From an uncultured Phascolarctobacterium sp. (lineage in GTDB: Bacteria > Bacillota > Negativicutes > Acidaminococcales > Acidaminococcaceae), in the NCBI GenBank assembly GCA_900553055.1, contig USBV01000027.1, positions 1-14,287 of the forward strand: 14,287 bases of DNA. The letters run 5' to 3'. Positions 1 through 6,127 of this stretch are shown in pieces (position 1 is the first letter of the stretch; the number at the start of each line of letters is the position of its first letter). The position numbers and the translations under genes were made by a program. The notes beneath the pieces are model-generated. The model did no database searches. It saw nothing but the letters and a program-made list of their open reading frames with translations, and was not told the DNA's origin.

Positions 1-1
1 T

Positions 2-40
2 GCTAAGGTTAATGCAGCTATGCAGGCTGTGGAGCAATAA
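2..40 (+). CDS. C-terminal end of an unidentified upstream gene (partial)
   Basis: Reading from base 2, twelve sense codons (AKVNAAMQAVEQ) lead to a TAA at 38-40. The stop lies one base before the ATG of the next gene, as expected for tightly packed operon genes, and the ggag used as that gene's ribosome binding site falls inside these last codons. The stretch is too short to name a family. It could also be non-coding, because the frame of the next gene is open to the left edge as well. Confidence 0.35.
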   Translation, partial: AKVNAAMQAVEQ

Positions 41-41
41 A

Positions 42-1706
42 ATGTTGGCCTGGAAGCTGCCTAACGGGCAGCTGCGTCAGGTGGAGGAGGGTAGCACGCT
101 GCTAGAGATTGCTAAATCCTTGGCAGGCACCTTTGCTTCCCCTGTAGTCGAAGGCATTTTTAATAACGAAGCCATTGATTTGCAAAAGCCCCTTTATGAG
201 GATGGCTGCATTGGCTTTATCGAAGTAAATACGGAGGAGGGGATGCGTGTTTATACTCGCACCCTACTCTTCATGCTTTTAGTTAGCACTAAAAAGCTCC
301 GTCCTGATGTGGAGCTGGAGGTGCGCAATACCTTGGGTAGCGCCCTGTATTGCGTGGACCATTCCAGTCATAAGCTGACTAGTGAGGATATCAAGGCTAT
401 TGAAGCAGAAATGCGCCAGCTGGTGGCTGCTAAGACGCCTATCACGCTGAAGCGATTGCCCAAGGTTGAGGCTATGCAGGTGGCTTGCTCCTTCTGTACC
501 TCCGATAGGGAAGCACTTTTAATGCAGGTGCCCGAGGATGCAGTGCTGTCGCTTTATTATTTGGAAAACCAACCTGGCTATTTCTTTGGCCCCATGTGTC
601 CTGATTGCAGCTATGTGCCTAATTTCGAGCTGCTGCCATATGGCGACGGCGTGATTATCAATTATCCCGATACAGGGGATTGGACTTATTTGCCGCCCTT
701 TGAGGATAAGCCGCGTCTGAATGCGGCCTATCAGGAGGCGGAGGATTGGTCCGCCATGATTCAGTGCAACACTATTGGTAAGCTGAACAAGCTGATTGAA
801 GAGGGCTATGCCGGTCGCATTATTCAGGTGGCCGAGGCACTGCACGAAAAGAAGCTGGCAGGCATTGCTGATATGATTGCTGCGCGCAAGGACGAGCTGA
901 AGCTGGTGTTGATTGCCGGGCCTTCTTCCTCCGGCAAGACCTCTACGGCGCAGCGTTTGAGCATTCAAATGGCGGTAAACGGCCTGCGTCCCATGCCTAT
1001 TTCCATGGATGATTATTATCTCAATCGTGTGGATTCGCCGCGCAAGCCCGATGGCAGCTATGATTTTGAATGCTTGGATGCCATTGATTTGGAGCTTTTC
1101 AACGAGCATTTGCAAAAGCTTTTGGCTGGCGAACGCGTGAAGATGCCCAAGTATAATTTCCGTACTGGCTTTAGGGAATACCGTGGTAACGAGCTGCAAA
1201 TGCAGGAAAACTCCGTGCTTGTAGTGGAGGGCATTCATGGCCTGAACGAGAAGCTGACGGCGTCCATCCCTGCCAATAAAAAAATGAAGATTTACGTGAG
1301 TGCGCTGACGCCCATGTCCTTTGACGAGCACAATCGCATTCATACTACCGATGCACGCCTGTTGCGTCGCATGGTGCGGGACAGTCAGTTCCGCTCCCAC
1401 GATGCGGAAGCAACGCTGCTGCGGTGGGGAGATGTGCGCGAGGGCGAGGAGAAGTATATTTTCCCCTTCCAGACTAGCGCCGATGTTGTCTTTAACACAA
1501 CGCTAATTTATGAGTTGGCAGTACTGAAAAAGTACGCTGTGCCACTTTTAGAGGCTGTGCCCCGCACAGCGGGCAAGGCCTTTATGACTGCGCAGCGCCT
1601 CTTGACTATGCTCTATTATGTAAAGGAAATTGACGATGCTGCCATTCCCAACAACTCCATTTTGCGCGAGTTCGTAGGCGGCAGCATCTTTAAGGACGCT
1701 TTATAA
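42..1706 (+). CDS. TGS-domain nucleoside kinase (uridine kinase-like)
   Basis: This encodes a 554-residue protein of the large uridine kinase-like family, in which a TGS domain and a threonyl-tRNA-synthetase-like second domain precede a phosphoribulokinase/uridine kinase P-loop domain. The TGS part is roughly residues 1-65. The tRNA-synthetase-like part is about 70-210 (for example LGSALYCVDHSSHKLTSEDI). The Walker A motif GPSSSGKTS is at 293-301. It is followed by the SMDDYY substrate segment and the family-typical HTTDARLLRRMVRD. The likely role is ATP-dependent phosphorylation of a nucleoside in the cytoplasm, but the true substrate of this family is uncertain. ATG 42 is preferred over the in-frame ATG 12 because ggag (31-34) sits correctly before 42 and the TGS domain starts there. 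Unusually, C149xxC152 and C186xxC189 look like a metal site. The next gene follows after 29 bp and is probably co-transcribed. Confidence 0.85.
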   Translation: MLAWKLPNGQLRQVEEGSTLLEIAKSLAGTFASPVVEGIFNNEAIDLQKPLYEDGCIGFIEVNTEEGMRVYTRTLLFMLLVSTKKLRPDVELEVRNTLGSALYCVDHSSHKLTSEDIKAIEAEMRQLVAAKTPITLKRLPKVEAMQVACSFCTSDREALLMQVPEDAVLSLYYLENQPGYFFGPMCPDCSYVPNFELLPYGDGVIINYPDTGDWTYLPPFEDKPRLNAAYQEAEDWSAMIQCNTIGKLNKLIEEGYAGRIIQVAEALHEKKLAGIADMIAARKDELKLVLIAGPSSSGKTSTAQRLSIQMAVNGLRPMPISMDDYYLNRVDSPRKPDGSYDFECLDAIDLELFNEHLQKLLAGERVKMPKYNFRTGFREYRGNELQMQENSVLVVEGIHGLNEKLTASIPANKKMKIYVSALTPMSFDEHNRIHTTDARLLRRMVRDSQFRSHDAEATLLRWGDVREGEEKYIFPFQTSADVVFNTTLIYELAVLKKYAVPLLEAVPRTAGKAFMTAQRLLTMLYYVKEIDDAAIPNNSILREFVGGSIFKDAL

Positions 1707-1735
1707 AGTGTTTGCTACAAGAAGGGAGGCGGGCC

Positions 1736-2152
1736 ATGGCTGAAGAGAAGCAACAAACAGAGCCTAAATTTGACGAAAGCCAAATTACGGAAAAGGAGCT
1801 GCAAAAGTACGAGCAGCACTATAATGAGTCTAGCTTTTTAGATAAGGTAACGAAGTATGGTAAGCTGATAGGTATCAACGCTTTGTACAAGGCGGTGCAG
1901 CTGTGGTTTGTGATGCAAAAGCCAGATGTGCCTGCTACTACTAAGGCTGTAATTATGGGTGCCTTGGGCTATTTAATTGCACCCTTGGACTTCCTGCCGG
2001 ATTTGATGCCTGTGCTGGGCTATACCGATGATTTTGTGGCTATTACCTTCGCCTTGATTAAGGTGCAGGGCTATATTGATGAAGAGGTTGAGCGCAAGTC
2101 GAAGCATCTCTTGGCGAAAATCTTTGGTGAGGAAGCCGTTAGCAAGCTGTAA
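1736..2152 (+). CDS. YkvA-family (DUF1232) small membrane-associated protein
   Basis: This is a 138-residue protein. A charged N-terminal third (Glu/Lys/Gln-rich, residues 1-35) precedes the DUF1232 signature at about 70-107, with a hydrophobic run and the motif YLIAPLDFLPDLMPVLGY-TDD (80-99). That Pro/Asp pattern is the hallmark of the YkvA family, whose members are small, probably membrane-inserted proteins of unknown biochemical function. The start chosen is ATG 1736, because gggagg at 1724-1729 lies 6 bases ahead. An in-frame TTG at 1712 lacks such a site. The gene follows the nucleoside kinase by 29 bp and is probably in the same operon. A hairpin follows the stop. Function is not inferred beyond the family. 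Confidence 0.8.
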   Translation: MAEEKQQTEPKFDESQITEKELQKYEQHYNESSFLDKVTKYGKLIGINALYKAVQLWFVMQKPDVPATTKAVIMGALGYLIAPLDFLPDLMPVLGYTDDFVAITFALIKVQGYIDEEVERKSKHLLAKIFGEEAVSKL

Positions 2153-2175
2153 AAAGTAAATACGAGCAAAGAAAT

Positions 2176-2208
2176 ACACGCTCCTGTACATTTAGTACGG
2201 GAGCGTGT
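2176..2208. terminator. Probable bidirectional terminator between convergent genes
   Basis: Arms at 2176-2189 and 2195-2208 pair over 14 bp with a single T-G wobble around a 5-base loop (attta). The hairpin lies between the stop of the YkvA-family gene (plus strand) and the stop of hydF (minus strand). The bases after the stem are only moderately T-rich: tgtgttt on the plus strand, and atttcttt when read on the minus strand. It is therefore a strong hairpin with weak U-tracts, and it could serve either gene. Confidence 0.6.
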
Positions 2209-2230
2209 TGTGTTTAGTGCGAACATATAT

Positions 2231-2255
2231 TTCGAGTAACGTTTCGTTACACGAA
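2231..2255. repeat. Second inverted repeat in the convergent intergenic region
   Basis: The arms TTCG-A-GTAACG and CGTTAC-A-CGAA pair over 10 bp with one A-A mismatch around a TTT loop. It starts 10 bases beyond the hydF stop in hydF's direction. No T-run follows it on either strand, so it is not a textbook intrinsic terminator. It may stabilise the 3' end of the hydF message or assist the larger hairpin next to it. Confidence 0.5.
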
Positions 2256-2264
2256 GGCAAAAGT

Positions 2265-3491
2265 CTACTCTAACAGCTTAGCAATATCCGGCAGGGGAGC
2301 GACGGTGCGCTTCAAAATGCCGTGCATATAGGCAATGGCGATGCCATAATTGGTCATGGGCACGCCCTGCGCTAGGGCTACCTTGTTGCGGTGCACCATT
2401 TCCTTTTCGTTCAGCATGCAGGCGCCGCAGTGCACAACCAGCTTATACTCACTCAAATCAGTAGGAAACTCCGTACCGCTGGTAAAGCAAAAATCTGGCT
2501 CAGCCTTGGTGTATTGGCGAATCCAGTTGGGCATCTTAACCGTGCCAATATCCTGGCATTGGCGGTGGTGGGTGCAGCCCTCGCTAATAAGAATCTTGTC
2601 ACCATCCTTGATCTCATCCAGTGCGCGCACAGCCTTTACTGCATTATAAAGGCTGCCCTTGTAGCGCGCCATCAAAATTGAGAAGGAGGTGAGGGGAACG
2701 GAGGGCGGAACGATTTGGCTTACCTTGGCAAAGGCCTGGCTATCGGTGATGACTAAGCGGGGTGGAGCAGCTAGCTTTAAAAGAGCTTGGGCCAGCTCTG
2801 TTTCCTGTACTACCATGGCAATGCCATTATTATCCAGAACATTGCGTAAAACCTGCTGCTGGGGAAGAATGAGGCGTCCCTTGGGTGCAGCACTGTCGAT
2901 AGGAGTTACGAGAATAACCACGTCCAAGGGCTGTAGCAAGTCGCCCACCAGCTGGCGTTCCGTTTCCTTAGGCTTGAGTGCGGCGATGGCTTCCTTCAGC
3001 TCGCGGATATTCACTCCGGTTTCAGCACTGACGAGGAAGCAGTGCTTGGTGAGCTTCATCGCATTTACTGTGAGCAACGCCTTTTGCATATCCTCTAACA
3101 GCTCGATTTTATTCAAAACTAAAATTGCAGGGAGATTCTTTTCCTGAACCTTAGCCCACAGTACTTCGTCCTCATGGGTGATTCCAACTTGTGCATCCAC
3201 GACGAGCAGCACGATATCGCATTTATTGAGCACCTGATAAGCCTTGTCGATGCGTAGCTTACCCAGCTCGCCCTCGTCATCAATGCCCGGGGTATCGATA
3301 ATCATAACAGGGCCTAAAGGTAGTAGCTCCATTGCTTTATAAACAGGGTCCGTAGTTGTACCCTTTTGCTCGCTAACGATGGCAAGGTTTTGGCTAGTAA
3401 TGGCGTTAATCAAGCTGGATTTGCCAGCATTACGCTTGCCAAAGATGCCTATGTAGATACGTTCTGCTGCGGGAGTGGTGTTTAAGCTCAT
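2265..3491 (-). CDS. hydF: [FeFe]-hydrogenase maturation GTPase HydF
   Basis: HydF is the GTPase and scaffold protein that, with the radical-SAM enzymes HydE and HydG, assembles the 2Fe subcluster and delivers it to apo-hydrogenase in the cytoplasm. The 408-residue product has an N-terminal Era/TrmE-like G domain: P-loop GKRNAGKSS at 18-26, a G2-like GTTTD at 44-48, DTPG at 66-69 and NKIE at 127-130. A middle dimerisation region follows. The C-terminal cluster-binding domain carries C306-T-H308 and H354-C-G-A-C358, the CxH...HCxxC ligand set of the family. The ATG at 3491 is supported by an aaggaggg site (complement of 3499-3506). No hydE, hydG or hydrogenase gene is adjacent. The gene predicts that the organism makes an [FeFe]-hydrogenase. 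A terminator-like hairpin stands directly before its ribosome binding site. Confidence 0.93.
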   Translation of the reverse strand: MSLNTTPAAERIYIGIFGKRNAGKSSLINAITSQNLAIVSEQKGTTTDPVYKAMELLPLGPVMIIDTPGIDDEGELGKLRIDKAYQVLNKCDIVLLVVDAQVGITHEDEVLWAKVQEKNLPAILVLNKIELLEDMQKALLTVNAMKLTKHCFLVSAETGVNIRELKEAIAALKPKETERQLVGDLLQPLDVVILVTPIDSAAPKGRLILPQQQVLRNVLDNNGIAMVVQETELAQALLKLAAPPRLVITDSQAFAKVSQIVPPSVPLTSFSILMARYKGSLYNAVKAVRALDEIKDGDKILISEGCTHHRQCQDIGTVKMPNWIRQYTKAEPDFCFTSGTEFPTDLSEYKLVVHCGACMLNEKEMVHRNKVALAQGVPMTNYGIAIAYMHGILKRTVAPLPDIAKLLE

Positions 3492-3512
3492 AGTATTTCC
3501 CTCCTTAAATCA

Positions 3513-3553
3513 TAAAAAAGAGCAAAAAGCACTGAGGACAAGCCACAGTGCTT
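3513..3553 (-). terminator. Intrinsic terminator, minus strand, between the pncB-like gene and hydF
   Basis: Arms at 3546-3553 and 3527-3534 form a perfect 8-bp stem (AAGCACTG with CAGTGCTT) around an 11-base loop. Read on the minus strand, the stem is followed by TTT, then GCTC, then a run of T. It ends about 7 bases before the hydF ribosome binding site. It most simply terminates the upstream nicotinate phosphoribosyltransferase transcript. Its closeness to hydF means hydF would depend on read-through or on a promoter I cannot see. Confidence 0.6.
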
Positions 3554-3576
3554 AAAAAGTAACAATTGACTTAAAG

Positions 3577-3701
3577 CCAATAAGCGTCAGAAGTGCCGGA
3601 AGACGAGGAACAGCGCGGCTTATGCAGCGACGGCGTACTTAAGTACGTCGAGCAAATAAGCAAGCTGTGACGAAGTATAACGGTGCTTATGGCGCTTATG
3701 G
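3577..3701. repeat. ~125-bp imperfect palindrome (REP-like or structured RNA element)
   Basis: The stretch is a nested imperfect inverted repeat centred near base 3640. Pairs from outside to inside are: 3577-3586 (ccaataagcg) with 3693-3701 (cgcttatgg), one bulge; 3591-3598 (aagtgccg) with 3681-3688 (cggtgctt), two wobbles; 3611-3614 with 3664-3667; 3618-3625 (gcttatgc) with 3652-3661 (two-base bulge); 3628-3631 with 3647-3650; and gtac/gtac around ttaa at the tip. The core CGTACTTAAGTACG (3634-3647) is a perfect palindrome. The right end also holds gcttatgg twice and overlaps the stop codon of the nicotinate phosphoribosyltransferase gene. No coding is seen. It may be a dispersed intergenic repeat or a 3'-UTR structure, and the window contains only this one copy. 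Confidence 0.55.
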
Positions 3702-4748
3702 AACTAATTCCATCTTCGGATTCGGATTATATTTGCGTCCTGCCTTGGCGCAATCCTTGCCATTAACCTTAACAATATCGGCAGTAAAGTTAATATTACC
3801 ATCGAAGAAAGAGGAGCCAACTGCATAGGTATCAACGGGCACACCCATTTCCTCAAAGGCAGCCACGCGAGCAGCATCAAAGCCACCGGAAACAATAATC
3901 TTTACATGGTTAAAGCCTTCGGCATCGAGGGCACGGCGCACATTGCACACCAGCTCCTTGCACACACCGGTAGGCTTAAAGGTGCCAATTTGTGTCCACA
4001 GGCTCTTATCAACCATGGAGCCAGAGGTATCGAGGCGCACGCCAGCCAGCTTTTTGCCCAGCTTACGCGCTACAGCAAGGGAGGTGTTAACACAGTCGTT
4101 ATCAAAGTCAACCAAAGCAATGCGAGCGATGGACGGGTCCACATATTTGTCAAAGGCAGAGGTTGCTGCCACAGTGTCGCCGTTATAGGAGGCAATCAAA
4201 GCGTGGGGGATGGTACCCAAGCCTTTGCCTGCGCTAGCCTTAGCATTGGCATCGGTGGAAAAGCCGTTGATGCCGCCAATTTTAGCAGCATAGCCATCGG
4301 ATTCTTGAGTTTGATAAATATCATAGCGGGCGGGGAAGAACAGCACGGGCTTGCCGTTTGCGGCCTTCACAACCTTGCGTACGTTAGTAGCAATACGGCT
4401 TTGACGCGCCAAAATACCAAGATAAATAGTCTCTAAATGAGCAAAATCCTGATAATCACCTTCAATAGTCATAACGGTTTCCCATTCTTCAACTTCTTCA
4501 CCATCGTGCAGGGAATGAATCACGATGTTTTCCGGATGGAAGGCACAAGTCTTAATTAAGGCGATAACCTCATCAGTGCCACATACGACAACGTTGTCGC
4601 GGGCAAAAATTTGCATCAAAACACGGGGATGATAGTTGTCACCATTTAAAATCTCTGCAGAGCGCAGGAAATAAGCATCAGTGTAATAACCAGCTTTAAT
4701 TTTTTCTACAGGAAAGCTAAAGCTTTCAACAGGTAGTCTATTTGTCAT
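3696..4748 (-). CDS. pncB: Nicotinate phosphoribosyltransferase
   Basis: This is a 350-residue cytoplasmic enzyme of NAD salvage that converts nicotinate and phosphoribosyl pyrophosphate, with ATP, to nicotinate mononucleotide. Family features visible are the N-terminal YYTDAYFLRS segment (21-30, substrate region), GTIPHALI at 178-185 with the conserved histidine H182, VRLDTSG at 237-243 and the phosphate-binding SGGFD at 287-291. The length fits the shorter, Thermotoga/archaea-like branch of the family rather than the ~400-residue enterobacterial PncB. The start ATG at 4748 is set by gggagg (complement of 4757-4762), 8 bases away. An upstream in-frame TTG at 4820 has no ribosome binding site and overlaps the promoter. 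The protein ends with a Pro/Asn/Lys-rich tail. A promoter lies at 4812-4840 on the minus strand. Confidence 0.88.
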   Translation of the reverse strand: MTNRLPVESFSFPVEKIKAGYYTDAYFLRSAEILNGDNYHPRVLMQIFARDNVVVCGTDEVIALIKTCAFHPENIVIHSLHDGEEVEEWETVMTIEGDYQDFAHLETIYLGILARQSRIATNVRKVVKAANGKPVLFFPARYDIYQTQESDGYAAKIGGINGFSTDANAKASAGKGLGTIPHALIASYNGDTVAATSAFDKYVDPSIARIALVDFDNDCVNTSLAVARKLGKKLAGVRLDTSGSMVDKSLWTQIGTFKPTGVCKELVCNVRRALDAEGFNHVKIIVSGGFDAARVAAFEEMGVPVDTYAVGSSFFDGNINFTADIVKVNGKDCAKAGRKYNPNPKMELVP

Positions 4749-4793
4749 TTTTAGGGCCTCCCAAAAATTTTCTTTCTTCACTACATTCCAGGA

Positions 4794-4821
4794 TTGAATG
4801 TTATTAAAAATATGATACAAT
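4794..4821 (+). promoter_or_regulatory. Possible sigma-A-type promoter for the glycosyltransferase
   Basis: TTGAAT (4794-4799) and TACAAT (4816-4821) are 16 bases apart on the plus strand. The -10 overlaps the -10 of the divergent pncB-like promoter, so polymerase could probably occupy only one at a time. Transcription would start near 4828, leaving a leader of about 63 bases before ATG 4891. It is a weaker match than the divergent promoter. Confidence 0.45.
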
Positions 4822-4840
4822 AATAACGCTGCTTATTCAA
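4812..4840 (-). promoter_or_regulatory. Sigma-A-type promoter for the pncB-like gene
   Basis: Read on the minus strand, TTGAAT (complement of 4835-4840) and TATCAT (complement of 4812-4817) are separated by exactly 17 bases. They match 4 and 5 of 6 consensus bases. Transcription would start near 4805, about 57 bases before the ATG. Confidence 0.6.
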
Positions 4841-4890
4841 GCCCTATATGGGAATTTTGTGTTCTTTTTTTATTAAGTGGTGATATAAGT

Positions 4891-6033
4891 ATGACTAAGA
4901 AAAAGCAAAAATATACAGTGCTATTACTATCTGCGCCCATTGGTTCGGGGCACCGACTGGCTGCCGAGGCTTTACGCGAGGCCTTTGCCGAGCATGAAGA
5001 GGTGGAGGTTGTGCACGGGAACGTGTTCGACTTTTTTCCACATTTTTTGGGAACGGCCTTCTTGCGCAGCTATTTGTGGATTTTGGGCTGCTGCCCTTGG
5101 CTGTATGAGCTGGCCTATAAATGGGGTAATAGTCAAGGTGGCTCGCTGTGGCTGCGTAGCATGATTAACCGCACTCTAGCTTGCTTAGGCTCAAGCTACC
5201 TAAAAAGCATCAATCCTGATGTAGTTATCGCTACCCATGCTACTCCGGCGGGTATCATGAGCTATTATAAGCATAAGCATCCCGAGCTCTTTTTAGGAGC
5301 AGTGATAACGGATTTTACTGTGCATAAATGGTGGCTGTGTGAGGCTGTGGAAACATATTTTTTGGCAGATGCGCGCTTAAAGGATAAGATTACCGTGCCA
5401 ACGCAGGTGGAAGCGTTTGGTATACCGCTGCGCCAGCAGTTTAAAAATAACGCTTATGATGCCTGTCGCCAAAAGTATGGCTGGCGTGCTGATGAAAGGG
5501 TGTGCCTAGTGATGGGCGGGGGCGAGGGCCTTTTGCCGATGGAGGAAATGATCGCTGCTTTAGAAAAGGAGCATCTTGCTGGCTTGCGCTTAGTAGCCAT
5601 AACGGGGCATAACGAAAAGCTAGCCCAAAAATTGCGGCAACGTTTTGCTAGTGAAAATAATTCTGGTAGTGCCAAAGCTACTGACACCGCTTGTCCTATC
5701 GAAATTTACGGCTTCCGTCAGGATGTACCTCAGCTTTTGGCTGCTGCGGATATGATTGTCACGAAGGCAGGTGGACTTACCTGTGCAGAGGTGCTGGCCT
5801 CTGGCCTAGATTTATTAATTTATAAGCCGTTGCCTGGGCAGGAGCAGGGCAATGCCGCCTTTTTAGAAAAAAATTATCATGCTCAGATTTGCGTAAATCT
5901 TGAGCATTTAGTGCAAGCTATTGCTAAATTAGCTTGTGATTCTAAGCCTGCGCCGGGGAAGAAGCCCTTAGGAAATGCTCTTGCTGCGGAGCAAATTGTG
6001 GACTATGTGCTGCGAAAAATAAGGAGCAAATAA
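4891..6033 (+). CDS. MGDG-synthase/UgtP-type glycosyltransferase (GT28 fold)
   Basis: This is a 380-residue GT-B glycosyltransferase of the family that includes plant monogalactosyldiacylglycerol synthase and Bacillus UgtP (diacylglycerol glucosyltransferase). The N-terminal acceptor domain begins with SAPIGSGH (14-21), the conserved Gly-rich loop. An aromatic, hydrophobic segment (about 50-80) probably contacts the membrane. The C-terminal donor domain has MGGGEG, then TKAGGLTCAEVLASG (291-305) and PGQEQGN (315-321), the nucleotide-sugar-binding signature. The expected role is transfer of a hexose from a UDP-sugar to diacylglycerol at the inner face of the cytoplasmic membrane. The sugar and acceptor cannot be read from sequence. 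A MurG-like activity is less likely, because the N-terminus is of the MGDG type. The ribosome binding site is weak (gtggtgat). There is no clear terminator behind the gene, only an A/T-rich stretch. Confidence 0.82.
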   Translation: MTKKKQKYTVLLLSAPIGSGHRLAAEALREAFAEHEEVEVVHGNVFDFFPHFLGTAFLRSYLWILGCCPWLYELAYKWGNSQGGSLWLRSMINRTLACLGSSYLKSINPDVVIATHATPAGIMSYYKHKHPELFLGAVITDFTVHKWWLCEAVETYFLADARLKDKITVPTQVEAFGIPLRQQFKNNAYDACRQKYGWRADERVCLVMGGGEGLLPMEEMIAALEKEHLAGLRLVAITGHNEKLAQKLRQRFASENNSGSAKATDTACPIEIYGFRQDVPQLLAAADMIVTKAGGLTCAEVLASGLDLLIYKPLPGQEQGNAAFLEKNYHAQICVNLEHLVQAIAKLACDSKPAPGKKPLGNALAAEQIVDYVLRKIRSK

Positions 6034-6053
6034 ACGTTTTTTTATTTTAACAC

Positions 6054-6082
6054 TTGACCATTGCCTCTTTCTTCATTATAAT
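6054..6082 (+). promoter_or_regulatory. Near-consensus promoter of the dprA-topA-trmFO operon
   Basis: TTGACC (6054-6059) and a perfect TATAAT (6077-6082) are separated by 17 bases. Transcription should start near 6089, about 39 bases before the chosen dprA start. No other comparable promoter is seen until after trmFO, so this probably drives all three genes. Confidence 0.8.
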
Positions 6083-6127
6083 GAAAACGAATTACTAACC
6101 ATGCTACAGCGTGTGAGGATGGATAAA

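Noticed and set aside
519..1400. Long open frame (293 codons) on the minus strand inside the nucleoside kinase gene
   Set aside because: It lies wholly antisense to a gene with clear family motifs. Its translation is rich in His, Ile, Gln and Arg with no recognisable domain, and no ribosome binding site is evident. It is a codon-bias shadow.
2689..3147. Open frame of 152 codons on the plus strand inside hydF
   Set aside because: It is antisense to the hydF middle domain. It is Ser/Arg/Trp-rich with no motif, as expected of a shadow frame.
3906..4436. Open frame of 176 codons on the plus strand inside the nicotinate phosphoribosyltransferase gene
   Set aside because: It is antisense to a well-supported gene and its product resembles no family.
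4749..4820. Longer N-terminus for the nicotinate phosphoribosyltransferase, starting at TTG 4820
   Set aside because: It would overlap its own promoter. There is no ribosome binding site, while ATG 4748 has gggagg at the right distance.
6029..6050. A/T-only inverted repeat (aaataaa / tttattt) as a terminator for the glycosyltransferase
   Set aside because: The stem would contain only A-T pairs and be very weak. It is more simply an A/T-rich promoter upstream region.
6101..6127. dprA start at ATG 6101
   Set aside because: It is about 12 bases from the predicted transcript start with no ribosome binding site. ATG 6128 has one.
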